Origin: SG8-41 sp963802355
GTDB taxonomy: Bacteria > Pseudomonadota > Gammaproteobacteria > Burkholderiales > SG8-41
Assembly: GCA_963802355.1 (NCBI GenBank)
Contig: CAWDIV010000016.1
Coordinates: 248,001-312,000 of the forward strand
Length of the DNA stretch: 64,000 bases
Direction: 5' to 3'
The notes under the pieces: model-generated
The model's input: only the letters and a program-made list of their open reading frames with translations
The model's database searches: none
What the model was told of the DNA's origin: nothing
In this document: positions 46,263 to 56,127 of the stretch, piece after piece
Numbering within the stretch: the first letter of the stretch is position 1
Layout of the letters: each line of letters opens with the position of its first letter
Position numbers and translations under genes: made by a program

Positions 46263-47506
46263 GGGTCACCTCCCCGCCGGCGGCGACGCCCCAGCTCTGG
46301 ATGGCGTTGTAGTGATAGCGTGAGTTGTAGCCGCGCAAGGCGACGATCTGGCCGCGAGTGGGCTGAACATAGCCCGTCTCGTCCATGGCGCGGCTCTGCA
46401 GAACCGCGGGGCCGCCGTCCCAGTTCCAGGGGAAGCGAAAGCGCGTGAGCGCCCGCGGCAGCACCGGCTCCTGCAGCACGGCCGGACGCCACGTCTTCGC
46501 CCGCCGTCCACCGAGACATCGACGCGTCCGATGCGCCCGTTTCCGCTCCAGGCGATGCCGGAGATTTCGTAGAAGCCCCGGCCTTTCAATCGATGCTGGC
46601 CGGACGGGTAGGTGATGACCGATTTCGCCTCCATCACAAAGGTGAACTCGCGCGCCGTGCCATCGGGCATGAGATCGGTGTAGCGGGAGGTTTCCTGCCG
46701 CGTCATGAAAGGGGCGTCCCCGACCTTGAGGCGGCGCAGCCACTTGACGCTGACGTTGCCTTCCCACCCCGGTACGACGAGCCGCACGGGGTAGCCCTGT
46801 TCCGGCCGCAGCATCTCGCCGTTCTGCGCCGTACGCGACGAGGATGTCTTCCAGGCATTTCGCAAGCGGCAGGCTGCGCGTGTGCCCGGAGGCATCGACA
46901 CCTTCCGCGAGGATCCAGCTCGCCTGGGCCGTGAGGCCCGATTCTTCGAGCAGCGTCGAGAGCGGCACGCCGGTCCATTCGCAGCACGAAAGCAGTCCGT
47001 GCGTCTGTTGGACATTGGGGGAAACGGGGCTGCGCCAATCGCGGGACGTGTTCCCGGAGCATTCGATGAAATAGATACGGGAGACCGACGGGAACCTGAC
47101 GACGTCATCCATCGTGAAAATCAGCGGCCGCTTCACCAATCCGTGCAGCATCACCCGGTGCTGGTCGGGGTCGATAGTGCGGCACGCCGCCGTGATGGCG
47201 CTCGAAGACGACACCGGAGGGAGTGATGGTCCCGTGCAGATGCTGGAACGGAGTGAGCGACACGCCCTCCGTCGGCAGCACCGACGGGCGCTTGAATCTG
47301 ACCACCTGTTTCTCGAATTCCGAAGGGAGGCCGTACGGGCGCGCGTTCACCGCCGCGCCCTGTTCCTTCATCCACGATGGAACGTTCGGGGGCAGGTTGC
47401 CGGTGCGCCCCTCCTGTGCGTGGGGCGCGGCGGGCGCGAGCGCTCCCGCCGCGACGCCCATGCCGGTGCGCGCTGTCCGCTTCAGGAATTCTCTTCTCGA
47501 TGTCAT
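46249..47506 (-). CDS. SoxC-like molybdopterin dehydrogenase, copy 2, frameshifted
   Basis: Twin-arginine leader (TSRREFLKRTARTGMGV); body with IYFIECSGN (Mo-ligand Cys), GLLSCCEWTGVP, GYPVRLVVPGWEGNVSVKWLRRL, VMEAKSVITYPSG and FPWNWDGGPAVLQSRA, ending HYNAIQSWGVAAGGEV. Frame changes near 47175, 46830 and 46505. AAGGAGG precedes the ATG at 47506. It differs from copy 1 by about half its residues, so it is an old duplication or separate acquisition. Eleven bases after the TauE gene. Confidence 0.83.
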
Positions 47507-47516
47507 CACAGCCTCC

Positions 47517-48410
47517 TTAGATCACGATGTAGTAGACGCCGATCGCGAGCAGCACGACGGCAACAAAGATCTTCAGCGCATGCTCGTTCATACGCGGTTG
47601 AGCACCGGTCCGAGAAGGGATCCCGCCGAGTATCCCCGGCACCTCCACCGCAACAAGCGTCCAGTCGATGCCAACCTTCAGCGCGATATAGGTGAACACG
47701 CTCACGGTGAGCGGGATCATCAGCGCGACGAGCCCCGTTCCGACTACCAGGTACATGGGAAAGAGCAGCACGCTCGCCATGAAAGGAGTGACGAGGAAAC
47801 CGCCGCCCACCCCGAACAGGGAACCGACGAACGAAATCGCAAAACCGCCGGCAGCCGCGGTCCACGGGTTGAAGCCGAGGATGTCCCCGGCAAAACTCAC
47901 CCGCCATACCCTCCAGCCAAACTGGGTGGTGCGCGGTTCGTCGCACGCCGCCCAGCCTGGTGCTGTCCGGCGCCTTGGGCGCTCCGAGGTCCCGCGCGCG
48001 GCGCACCCAGCCTTCGTAGAGCACCCGCGCCGCGACGAACGTCACCAGGACGCCGAAAGCCGCTCGATACAGCGCGACATGTCGGACAGGTAGTTCTTGG
48101 AGAGCCACGAGCCAGCGACCGCTCCGATCGGCGCTCCGATCCCGAAAGCGGCCGCCAGGCTCCAGACGAGCCGCTTCTGCCGGTGGTAGAGCGGCACGGA
48201 AACGATGCGGCTCGAGAACTCGAGGATCTGGTTCACCGCCTTGATCATGTTCGGGTCGCCGATGCCGAGGATAGAGATGTGCCCGATTCCGGCGAGGATC
48301 CCGCCGCCGCCCGCGCCCATCGACATCATGAAGCCCGCGAGCACGCACCAGGCGAATGCGGCATAGGGGTTGAAAGTGAACTCCATCGCTGCTTCAACCT
48401 GTCCCGTCAT
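47517..48410 (-). CDS. TauE/SafE-family permease, copy 2, frameshifted
   Basis: MTGQVEAAMEFTFNPYAAFAWCVLAGFMMSMGAGGGG gives the first TauE half; frame changes near 48060, 47900 and 47620 lead through AFGVLVTFVAARVLYEGW to GFAISFVGSLFGVGGGFLVTPFM and IFVAVVLLAIGVYYI. Eight spans are expected. TauE proteins export sulfite or sulfoacetate or take up small anions. The operon tctB-tctA-tctC-tauE-soxC2-soxD2 links uptake of an acid with sulfite oxidation. Confidence 0.8.
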
Positions 48411-48435
48411 CCGGGGGAAGCGTGGGCCGGCGCCG

Positions 48436-49416
48436 TCACTTCGCCGCCGGTGCCGAGTCCTTCAGGAACTGCTTCGCATCCTCGAAGTTCTTCTGCGCGA
48501 AGGTCCTGCTTTCGGCCGGGGTCTTGAGCGTTATGCACGTGTACGTTTCCGAGCAGAATTTCTTCCACTGAGTGGTTTCCGTTACCTTGCGCAGCGCCGC
48601 GCTCAGCGCCTCGAGCCGTTCGCGAGGAACTTTGGCCGACGTCACGATCGCTCTCCAGTTCGGGAGATCGATCAACTGGCCGAACTCCGACGACGCCGGG
48701 ACGTCGGAAAAATCCGGATGTCGCGATTGGCCAAACACCACGAGCGGCACCATCTGCTTCGCTTGCAGGAACTGCAGGATATCGCCCGGCTCCTCGAACA
48801 GAACGTCGGTATGCTTGCCGAGCACGGACGTGTAACGTTCGCCCGGCTTGGCGTACGGCGCGTTGATCATCCGGTAGCCTCTCCCCGCGAGGAATTTCAC
48901 CGCAAAGTCGTCGAGCGTGCCGAAGCCGGCTGTAGCGACCTTGAGCTTCCCGGGGTTGGCCTTGGCGTGCTCGAGCAGCTGGCGATAGGTCTTGAACGGG
49001 CTGTCTGCCAGCGTGAACAGCATGGAGGGCGAGGACTGCACGACGCCCACGTAGGCGAAATCGTTCACGTTGAGATTGCCCAGGCCGGACGCCCAGGCGG
49101 AAACGGAGATGCCCGTGAGCGTGCCGATGGTGTAGCCGTCGGGCGCGGCGCTCGCCACTTTTCCGAGCCCGGCGTTACCCGAGGCACCGGCGACGTTCGC
49201 CACGCCGACGGGCACGCCGAGATGGGGCTCGATCAGCTGCGCCACGATGCGTCCGAGCTGGTCGGCGCCGCCGCCCGGGCCGAAATTCACGATCATCTCG
49301 AGCGGGCGATTCGGGAATTTTTCTTGGGCCGAAGCGGTGCGGGCGCACGACAGCACGATTGCATGGGACGCGATTGCCAGGGCGACCAGCCATACCTTGA
49401 CGCGTATCGTTCTCAT
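48436..49416 (-). CDS. TctC-type binding protein of a tripartite transporter
   Basis: 326 residues: signal peptide with ...ASHAIVLSCARTASAQ; FPNRPLEMIVNFGPGGGADQ, ANVAGASGNAGLGKVA, GYTIGTLTGIS, DVPASSEFGQLIDL. Complete TctC protein whose ATG overlaps the TctA stop by 4 bases, so it is the receptor of this operon rather than an orphan. Its GxGxxAGNA segment differs from citrate-type TctC. Confidence 0.9.
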   Translation of the reverse strand: MRTIRVKVWLVALAIASHAIVLSCARTASAQEKFPNRPLEMIVNFGPGGGADQLGRIVAQLIEPHLGVPVGVANVAGASGNAGLGKVASAAPDGYTIGTLTGISVSAWASGLGNLNVNDFAYVGVVQSSPSMLFTLADSPFKTYRQLLEHAKANPGKLKVATAGFGTLDDFAVKFLAGRGYRMINAPYAKPGERYTSVLGKHTDVLFEEPGDILQFLQAKQMVPLVVFGQSRHPDFSDVPASSEFGQLIDLPNWRAIVTSAKVPRERLEALSAALRKVTETTQWKKFCSETYTCITLKTPAESRTFAQKNFEDAKQFLKDSAPAAK

Positions 49417-50991
49417 GGAGACTCCTTTGCCTTGTATTGGCGCTCAGGGCCCGGGGCGTCACCGTCACCGTGAACCGGCCCCGTGGCCGCTCCGCCCCGC
49501 GGCAGGAACCTGCCGAGTCGCCGTATCTCCGGATACAGGGCCCAGATCACGAACGCCAGCGTGAGTGCCATCATGACCGCGGACATCGGACGGGTGAAGA
49601 ATACGGTGAGCGTTCCGTAGTTGGCGACGGACGAAAGGAAATAGTTTTCCCCGAGTGGCCCGAGGATCACGCCGAGCACCAGGGGCGCAGTCGGAAAATT
49701 CATCCGCCGCATGAAATAGCCCACGATCCCGAAGCCGATGCAGATGAAGACGTCGGCGATGTTGTTGCGCACCGCATACGCCCCGAGCAGGCTCAGCACG
49801 AGGATGAATGCGTAGAGTATGGTCGGGGGCGTTTTCATGATCACTCCAAAGCCGCGCGCGACGACCATCGAGACCAGAATCATGAACAGATTCGCAAGCG
49901 TGAAGCTCGCGAAGATGGCGTAGATCATATCGGGATTCTTGGTGAAAAGCAGAGGACCGGGCTGAACCTGATGCAGCATCAGTGCGGCGAGCATGATGGC
50001 GGCGCCGGCGCTGTGCGGGATCCCCAGGGTGAGCAACGGAATCAGCGCCGTTCCGGTGGTCGCGTTCTTCGAGGCTTCCGGAGCCGCGAGTCCGTCCTCG
50101 ATCCCGGTTCCGAATTCCGCTCCGCGCTTGTTGACCTGCCGCTCGATGCCGTAGGCGACCAGCGCTCCGACCGCGGCCCCGCCTCCGGGGACGGCGCCGA
50201 TGAAGCTGCCGATGCCCGTGCCACGGGCGATGGAGGCGCGCAAGCGCCAGATGTCCGCGAGCGAAAGCAGGCCCATCTTGCCCTTGTCCTTTACCGTCAG
50301 GTCCGGCTGCTCCCTGACCGCGAACGCCTCGAGCACTTCCGCGACGGCGAATATCCCGATCATCACCACGACGAACTCTATGCCGTTTTCGAGCAGCGGC
50401 ACGCCCAGGGTCAGCCGGTTGACGCCGAACAGCGGATCGGGCCCGACCGAGCCCAGCGCGATGCCGAGAAAGAGCGAAAGCAGCCCCGCTGGCACGTTCC
50501 CGCGGCAGATCGCGAGGGCGCTCACCAGGCCGAGCAGGGTCGCGGCAAAGTATTCCGGCTGATCGAAGGAGAGCGCGAACCGCGCGAACGGCGGTGCGAC
50601 GAACGTGAGCAGCAAGGCGCTGAAGAGCCCGCCGATGGCCGACGCCGTAATGGCGATGCTCAACGCGTGCACCGTCCCGTCGCGCTTCGCGATCGGATAG
50701 CCGTCCCAGCAGCTCGGCACGGAGTCCGGATCGCCGGGGATGTTGATTAATATCGAGGAGATCGAGCCTCCGAAGACGCCTCCGACGTACATGCCGCCGA
50801 GAAACATCATCGCCACCAGGGGAGACATGAGATAGGTGAACGGCAGGCTCAGCGCCATGGCATTCACGAACGATATTCCCGGCACCGCTCCCCGCGATAA
50901 CCCCGATGAACAAACCTCCGATCATTACGGCAAAGTTGAGCGGCTGAAACGCCGTGGACATGCCGCTCCACAGGTTGATCAGGATGTCCAT
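49413..50991 (-). CDS. TctA large permease subunit, one frameshift
   Basis: About 525 residues, with about 12 spans and the family motifs GGSISSILINIPGDPDSVPSCWDGYP and GIPHSAGAAIMLAALMLHQ, GAVPGGGAAVGALVAYGIE. The first 30 residues (MDILINLWSGMSTAFQPLN) connect to GISFVNAMALSLPF by a frame change near 50890. Transports tricarboxylate or related acids using the ion gradient, fed by TctC. Confidence 0.9.
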
Positions 50992-51007
50992 GACGCGCCG
51001 CGTCGTG

Positions 51008-51637
51008 TCAGTAGATGCCGAGCAGCCGGTAGACCGCGATCGTCAGATCGCCGAACGGCGGCACACCCCGCTCGAGCGGCATGACCGAAACCTTGACGAA
51101 GATGTAGAGCAGCACGACGGTGCCGATGACACTGACCGAGGCCACGACGTGCGCCTTGCGAATTCCGCCCAGACCGAGGCACACGACGAGAAAGAGCGCG
51201 GTGGCGAAGGCGAAGCCAAGGAGAGGGAGCGCGACGCCATACAAAACCAGTATGACGATGGCCAAGGTCGCTCGAAGGTTGTCCGTCCGGCCGTATCCCG
51301 GCTCGCTCGCGGGAGTGCGCGAAGAGGCGGGGGCCGGTTCGCCGTCGCCCGGCATGCAATCGGCGGCGGCTTCGGGCGCTGCGGGCGCGGTGGAACGCAC
51401 GCGCTGCGCGCCCGCCCGGGCGGCCAGAAAGGCGCGGCCCTCCCCCACAAGCAGTATTGCCGCGCACAGCGCCACCCCGAGCAACATCGCGCGCGGCCAG
51501 GTCTGCGGCCCCGCGATATCGCGCGCAAGCATGGTCGGGTCTACGCCAGGCGCGACGGCAAACGCCGCCAACGCGAGCGAGGCAATCAGAAGAAAAGCGG
51601 ACAGGGCGATCCTGCCCGGTCCACCTGATTCATGCAC
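51008..51637 (-). CDS. TctB small permease subunit
   Basis: About 210 residues with four spans (ALSAFLLIASLALAAFAVAP, AMLLGVALCAAILLVG, LAIVILVLYGVALPLLGF, VSVIGTVVLLYIFVKV) and a loop rich in Pro, Ala and Gly between spans 2 and 3. Start chosen at GTG 51637 behind AGGAGGAGCG; ATG 51676 is the alternative. Upstream of TctA with a 17-base gap, as in other TTT operons. Confidence 0.8.
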   Translation of the reverse strand: MHESGGPGRIALSAFLLIASLALAAFAVAPGVDPTMLARDIAGPQTWPRAMLLGVALCAAILLVGEGRAFLAARAGAQRVRSTAPAAPEAAADCMPGDGEPAPASSRTPASEPGYGRTDNLRATLAIVILVLYGVALPLLGFAFATALFLVVCLGLGGIRKAHVVASVSVIGTVVLLYIFVKVSVMPLERGVPPFGDLTIAVYRLLGIY

Positions 51638-51751
51638 GGCCGCTCCTCCTGCGCACCCATTCCGCGGCGTCTGCACGCCGCGGCGGAATAACGCACCTGC
51701 CGCCGGTTCAGTTCAGTCTGCGCTCCCCTCCGGATTCGACGGCGGCTGCGC

Positions 51752-52947
51752 TTATCCCTGCAAGCCGAGCGCATCGATCGCCGCGCGGGAGAAGAAGTTC
51801 ACCCGCGTCTCCTCCTCGATATCCGGGTAATTCTTCAGGTAGCGCACGACGCCGGAGACGCCGCTCGAATCCCAGTGCGGATAATCGCTGGTGCACGCCA
51901 TGTTCTTGCCCTTGAACCAGTCCATCGTCTCGCGCAGCAGCGCCTCCTCGGGCTCGAACGAGCAGATGACGCACTGGCGCTTGAAGTACTCCGACGGCGG
52001 CATCGTGAGCGCGTCCATCTCCTTGGGTCGCGCGCTCGAAGTGGTTGTCGAGCCGGAACAGGATGTACGGCACCCACGTCGCGCCCGCCTCGCAGAATAG
52101 CACCTGCAGCTTCGGATGGCGCTCGAGAACCCCGTAGCCGATGATGCCGCAGAGAGCGGTGGCCATCTCCAGCGGGTGCGACACGACGTGCGCGAGCCAG
52201 TACTTGTCGTACTTGTAATCGGTGCTGTAGGTCGCGTTGTAGGTGCCCGTCGCCTCGTGGAACACCAGCGCCATTCCGAGGTCGGTCATCGTCTTCCATA
52301 CCGGATCCCAGTCGCGGCCCCACCAGCGCACGTCCTGCATCACGTTCGGGCGCATCCAGACCGCCGTCGCGCCGAGCTTCCTGCAGCGCTTGATCTCATC
52401 GACGGCCATCGCGGGCTCGAGCGGGATGGTCACGCACCACAAATGCCGCTTGCCCGTCGCCCAGACCTTGGCTGTCCAGTCGTTGAGCGCGCGGCACACG
52501 GCGTACTGGAAGTCCCAGTTCAGGATGTCGGGGATGAAGAGGCCGAGCGTCGGAATCCAGACCGCGGCGTCGATGCCGCTCAGGTCCATGTCGATGTCGC
52601 GGTTCTCGAACGCGTGCTTGTGCGCGCGCTCGTATGGCAGTCCTTCACCGCGCGGACGCTGGTCGCCGCATCCCTCGGTGCGGCCGGGGCCCCAGCCGGA
52701 GGGCTTCTGGTAGAGGCGGCCCTCGACCATCAGGCGCGGCGCGCCGCGTGTTGTCGGTCGTGGGCTTCGGCGCCATGTGCTGCCATTCCTTGTCGAGGAA
52801 ACTCGTGAATGCTTCCGGCGGCTCGATGATGTGCCGGTCGCAGTCGACGACAAAGTACTCCTGGCCGAGCTTCTTGCTCTTCGAGCGATAAGCGTCTTCG
52901 GCGGCCCTGTATCGATCACCGGCTTGCTTGTTGACTGCCTGATCCAT
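51752..52947 (-). CDS. Amidohydrolase-2-family metal-dependent enzyme, frameshifted
   Basis: ATG 52947 follows AGGAG. Motifs: YFVVDCDRHIIEP (metal-binding D/H near the N-terminus), VWIPTLGLFIPDILNWDFQY, LVFHEATGTYNATYS, HVVSHPLEMATALCGIIGYGV, and, after a shift near 52030, MDWFKGKNMACTSDYPHWDSS, the conserved DYPHWD of the ACMSD/uracil-5-carboxylate-decarboxylase-like branch. Frame changes near 52760, 52660 and 52030. Such enzymes hydrolyse or decarboxylate small acids. Between the ferredoxin and TTT operons on the same strand. Confidence 0.85.
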
Positions 52948-52973
52948 GTTGATGGCTCCTGTGGCGATGCATA

Positions 52974-53309
52974 CTAGATGATATGGTCCATGAGCAGGCG
53001 CTCGACGATCCGGCCTTCCAGGACGTGGCTGCGCAGGATTTCCCCCGCATCTTCGACGGTGGGACAGTGATACCACACCGCTTCGGGATAGATGACGACG
53101 CTGGGACCGTACTCGCAGTGCTCGAGGCACCCGGACCGGTTGATGCGCACGTCCTTGAGGCCGGCTTTGGCCGCGCCCGCCTTAAGCACCTTGAAGATCT
53201 CTTCCGAGCCACGATGCTTGCAGCAGCCTCGCGGGTGGCCCGGTTCGCGCTCGTTGAAGCAGACGAAAACGTGGCGCCGGTAGCCGGCCTTGGTCATTTT
53301 TTCAGGCAT
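52974..53309 (-). CDS. Thioredoxin-fold [2Fe-2S] ferredoxin
   Basis: 111 residues of the CLP_1-like/NuoE-like 2Fe-2S type: RRHVFVCFNEREPGHPRGCC and INRSGCLEHCEYGPSVVIYP supply the four Cys cluster ligands, ending with VEDAGEILRSHVLEGRIVER. Usual role: electron carrier for oxygenases or, in other organisms, sulfur or hydrogen metabolism. Divergent from the Rieske ferredoxin at 53417, with a palindrome between them. Confidence 0.9.
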   Translation of the reverse strand: MPEKMTKAGYRRHVFVCFNEREPGHPRGCCKHRGSEEIFKVLKAGAAKAGLKDVRINRSGCLEHCEYGPSVVIYPEAVWYHCPTVEDAGEILRSHVLEGRIVERLLMDHII

Positions 53310-53349
53310 ATGGGGGCGAAGAAACAATACGCGGTTGGGCCGGTTCACG

Positions 53350-53367
53350 CTGTCAAGTAATTGACAG
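53350..53367. promoter_or_regulatory. Palindrome between divergent ferredoxin genes
   Basis: CTGTCAAGTAATTGACAG has perfect 7-bp arms around four bases, in the 107-base region between the divergent genes, so it could control both. Confidence 0.5.
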
Positions 53368-53416
53368 TTCGGGCGCCGGGCTTGTGGCAGCATTCCAACA
53401 CCGTCTGAGAACCGAC

Positions 53417-53740
53417 ATGAGCCGCGCACCGATCTGCCGCGTCGCCGATATCCCGGTGAACACGGTGAAGGAATTCGAGACTGCCGGGGGCAAGAAGATC
53501 TGTCTGATCAACGCCGGAGACCGTTTCTTCGCTTGCCAGGCGGCCTGCCCGCACGAGGGTATTCCGTTGTGCGAGGGCATTTTCGACGGCGATGTGCTGA
53601 CCTGCCTGGAGCACCTGTGGCAGTGGAGCCTGCGTGAGGGCGGCACGCCGCACGGGCTGGCGGAGGCGCCGCTGCCGATGTACACGGTGGAAGTCGAGGG
53701 CGACTCCGTCTACCTCGCGACGCAAGAACAGCTCATATAA
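53417..53740 (+). CDS. Rieske-type [2Fe-2S] ferredoxin (second)
   Basis: 107 residues: ICLINAGDRFFACQAACPHEG and VLTCLEHLWQWSLREG give the CxH and CxxH cluster ligands. Paralogue of the ferredoxin at 40605 (CPHQ/CHMH there). It could serve the same oxygenase or a separate one. Adjacent to sat on the same strand with a 24-base gap. Confidence 0.9.
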   Translation: MSRAPICRVADIPVNTVKEFETAGGKKICLINAGDRFFACQAACPHEGIPLCEGIFDGDVLTCLEHLWQWSLREGGTPHGLAEAPLPMYTVEVEGDSVYLATQEQLI

Positions 53741-53764
53741 CATACGGGCATCCACACCAACGGC

Positions 53765-55003
53765 GTGACGCGCGGGAGGGCGCGGGGATTCGTGCGAGAG
53801 CTCGTTAGGCCCCATGGGGGAACAGGTCTGCGGCCGCTCCTGCTCACGGGGGAGGAGCTTAGCGCCGAGCGCGCCCGTGCACGCGCGCTTCCGCGATTGC
53901 CCGTTTCATCGCGCGAGCGCGGCGATCTCATCATGCTCGGCATCGGCGGGTTCACGCCGCTCGAGGGGCTCATGACGCACGCCGACTGGCAAGGCGTATG
54001 CGACGGGTACCGCACGGCGTCCGGGCTGTTCTGGCCGATTCCGATCACATTGTCCGTAGAAGCGAACGCCGCGGATTCCGTCAAGACCGGCGCCGAGGTC
54101 GCGCTCGTCGACCCCGACGGCGGTGAAATTCTGGCGGTCTTGCGGGTTACCGAGAAATACTCCATTGACAAGGCGTACGAGTGCACGTCGGTGTTCAGGA
54201 CAACCGACCTCGAGCACCCGGGCGTGAAGATGGTCATGGCGCAGGGCGACGTGAATCTCGCCGGCCCGGTGAAGGTGCTGTCCGACGGCGGCTTCAAGGC
54301 GAAGTACGGCGCGCTTTTCATGACCCCCGCCGAGACGCGCGCCGAGTTCGAGCGCCTCGGCTGGTCGCGCGTCGCGGCGTTCCAGACGCGCAACCCGATG
54401 CACCGTTCGCACGAGTACCTGGCCAAGGTGGCGATCGAAACCTGCGACGGGGTGCTGGTCCATTCGCTGCTCGGCCAGCTCAAAGCGGGCGACATCCCGG
54501 CAGAAGTGCGCACGCGCACGATCGCCGTGCTGATCGACAAGTACTTCCGTCCCGGCACGGTCGTGCAGGCGGGGTATCCCCTCGACATGCGCTACGCGGG
54601 ACCCCGCGAGGCGCTGCTGCACGCGCTGTTCCGGCAGAACTACGGCTGCTCGCACCTTATCGTCGGGCGCGATCACGCCGGGGTCGGAAAGTATTACGGT
54701 CCGTTCGACGCGCATCGCATCTTCGACGAGATCCCGCCGGGCGCGCTTGACACGCAGCCGCTCAAACTCGACGTGACGTTCTGGTGCTACCGCTGCGCCG
54801 GCATGGCTTCCGGGCGCACGTGTCCACACGGCGACAAGGACCAGTTGCAAGTATCGGGCACCCAGCTGCGGAAATGGCTGGAAGAGGGCAGCGAAGTCCC
54901 GCCGGAATTCTCCCGGCCGGAGGTGCTCGAGATCCTGCGCGAGGACTACGCCGGGATGAAAGAAATGACCGGAGCCAGGTTGACCGGCCAGACCACGCGT
55001 TAG
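53765..55003 (+). CDS. sat: Sulfate adenylyltransferase (dissimilatory, Sat)
   Basis: 412 residues of ATP sulfurylase: GIGGFTPLEGLMTHADW, FQTRNPMHRSHEYLAKVA (the QTRNPxHxxH motif), GQLKAGDIPAEVRTR, GRDHAGVGKYYGPFDAHRIF and the Cys-rich insertion WCYRCAGMASGRTCPHGDKD (possible zinc site) that marks the single-domain Sat of dissimilatory sulfur metabolism. Together with aprMBA on the other side of the LysR gene it completes APS-dependent oxidation of sulfite to sulfate with ATP formation. Start taken at GTG 53765. Confidence 0.92.
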   Translation: MTRGRARGFVRELVRPHGGTGLRPLLLTGEELSAERARARALPRLPVSSRERGDLIMLGIGGFTPLEGLMTHADWQGVCDGYRTASGLFWPIPITLSVEANAADSVKTGAEVALVDPDGGEILAVLRVTEKYSIDKAYECTSVFRTTDLEHPGVKMVMAQGDVNLAGPVKVLSDGGFKAKYGALFMTPAETRAEFERLGWSRVAAFQTRNPMHRSHEYLAKVAIETCDGVLVHSLLGQLKAGDIPAEVRTRTIAVLIDKYFRPGTVVQAGYPLDMRYAGPREALLHALFRQNYGCSHLIVGRDHAGVGKYYGPFDAHRIFDEIPPGALDTQPLKLDVTFWCYRCAGMASGRTCPHGDKDQLQVSGTQLRKWLEEGSEVPPEFSRPEVLEILREDYAGMKEMTGARLTGQTTR

Positions 55004-55018
55004 ACCACCGAGTCCTCG

Positions 55019-55930
55019 CTACGCGGCGATGCCCTGCGCGGCCGCGAGCCGCTCCTTCGCGAACTGCAGAAAGGCCGCCACCAGCTTCGAGTGGAACCGC
55101 TCCTTCGGATACACCACCGAGAAATTGCGGATCAGCGGCGGCCTGAGCGGCACCTGGACGAGCTGCCCGAGCTGCAGCTCCTTGGCAGCGATGACGCGAG
55201 ACATGATCGCGAACCCCAGCCCGGTGGCGACCAGGCCCTTGATCGCCTCGGGGCTGCCGAGCTCGACGACCACGTTCATCGATTCCAGCGAGACGCCGGC
55301 CTCCTGCAGGTAGCGGTCAAGGACCGCGCGGGTGCCCGAGCCAGCTTCGCGGCTGATATAGGGATGCTGAGTCAGGGACGCGGGCAGCGCGCCGGCTTCC
55401 CTTGCCAGCGGGTGGGAAGGCGCGCACACGACCTGCAGCTCGTCCTCGCAGCAGACTTCGCTCTGCAGCGAGGAAAGGTGCGAGTCGCCTTCAATGAAGC
55501 CCAGGTCGAGCGTGCGCTCGGCGACGCGGTCCTGGACCGCTTCGGAATTGCCGACGAAGAGCGTCGGCACCACGGTCGGGAAGCGTGCCTTGAACTTGCC
55601 GATGAGCTGCGGCAGCACGTATTCGCCGATCGTCATGCTCGCGCCGATGAGCAGCGGCCCTGCCGCCTGGCCGCTCATCTCCTTCAGGCGCGTGTCGAGC
55701 TCGGCGGACAACGCGAGGATGCGCTCGGCGTACTCGAAGGCAAGCTGGCCCGCGGGCGTGAGCGAGATCCGCCCCTGCGCGCGGTCGAAGAGCCGCGTGT
55801 TCAGGTGCTCTTCGAGCTGCTTCACCTGGAAGGTCACCGCCGGCTGGGTCATGAACAGCGTTTCGGCGGCCTTGGTGAAGGAAAGGTGCTTCGCTACCGC
55901 GTGGAATACCTGTAGGCGCCGGTCGGCCAT
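55019..55930 (-). CDS. LysR-type regulator
   Basis: 303 residues: winged helix FHAVAKHLSFTKAAETLFMTQPAVTFQVKQLE, then periplasmic-binding-like effector domain with PLLIGASMTIGEYVLPQLIGKF, VVCAPSHPLA and VKGLVATGLGFAIMS. The sequence is in the CysL/CbbR-like part of the family. It is convergent with sat and lies directly downstream of the aprMBA terminator. Likely controls sat or apr; direct evidence is lacking. Confidence 0.9.
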   Translation of the reverse strand: MADRRLQVFHAVAKHLSFTKAAETLFMTQPAVTFQVKQLEEHLNTRLFDRAQGRISLTPAGQLAFEYAERILALSAELDTRLKEMSGQAAGPLLIGASMTIGEYVLPQLIGKFKARFPTVVPTLFVGNSEAVQDRVAERTLDLGFIEGDSHLSSLQSEVCCEDELQVVCAPSHPLAREAGALPASLTQHPYISREAGSGTRAVLDRYLQEAGVSLESMNVVVELGSPEAIKGLVATGLGFAIMSRVIAAKELQLGQLVQVPLRPPLIRNFSVVYPKERFHSKLVAAFLQFAKERLAAAQGIAA

Positions 55931-55944
55931 GATCTATTGAAGCA

Positions 55945-55985
55945 CAAAAAAGGGCCGCCCCGCAGCTATGACTGCGGGCGGCCCT
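55945..55985 (-). terminator. Terminator of the aprMBA operon
   Basis: AGGGCCGCCC(C)GCAG and CTGCGGGCGGCCCT pair over 14 bp with one bulged C around five to six bases, followed on the minus strand by TTTTTT. It ends only 15 bases before the lysR start codon. Confidence 0.9.
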
Positions 55986-56010
55986 CTGGGGCTGTTCATG
56001 ACCTGCTAAG

Positions 56011-56127
56011 TCATCTTTGCAGTAGCTCGAAACCCTCGACTATTCGGTGGACCGGAAGCCTCGACATCTTCCACTCACCGGACTTCGGGTCGTATTGCGA
56101 GCCCGTGAAGCAGTGCCAGTCGCTGCG
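56011..56127 (-). pseudogene. Second, divergent copy of the AprA C-terminal segment after the stop codon
   Basis: In frame with aprA, immediately after its TGA stop (56128-56130), the DNA reads RSDWHCFTGSQYDPKSGEW, then KMSRLPVHRIVEGFELLQR and a second stop. AprA itself ends ENWHCFTLSRYDRNTGEWEM then EKAPVYHIID. The two segments align over 30 residues with about half identical. It may be a degraded tandem duplication of the 3' end, or a C-terminal extension cut off by a stop codon. Confidence 0.7.
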
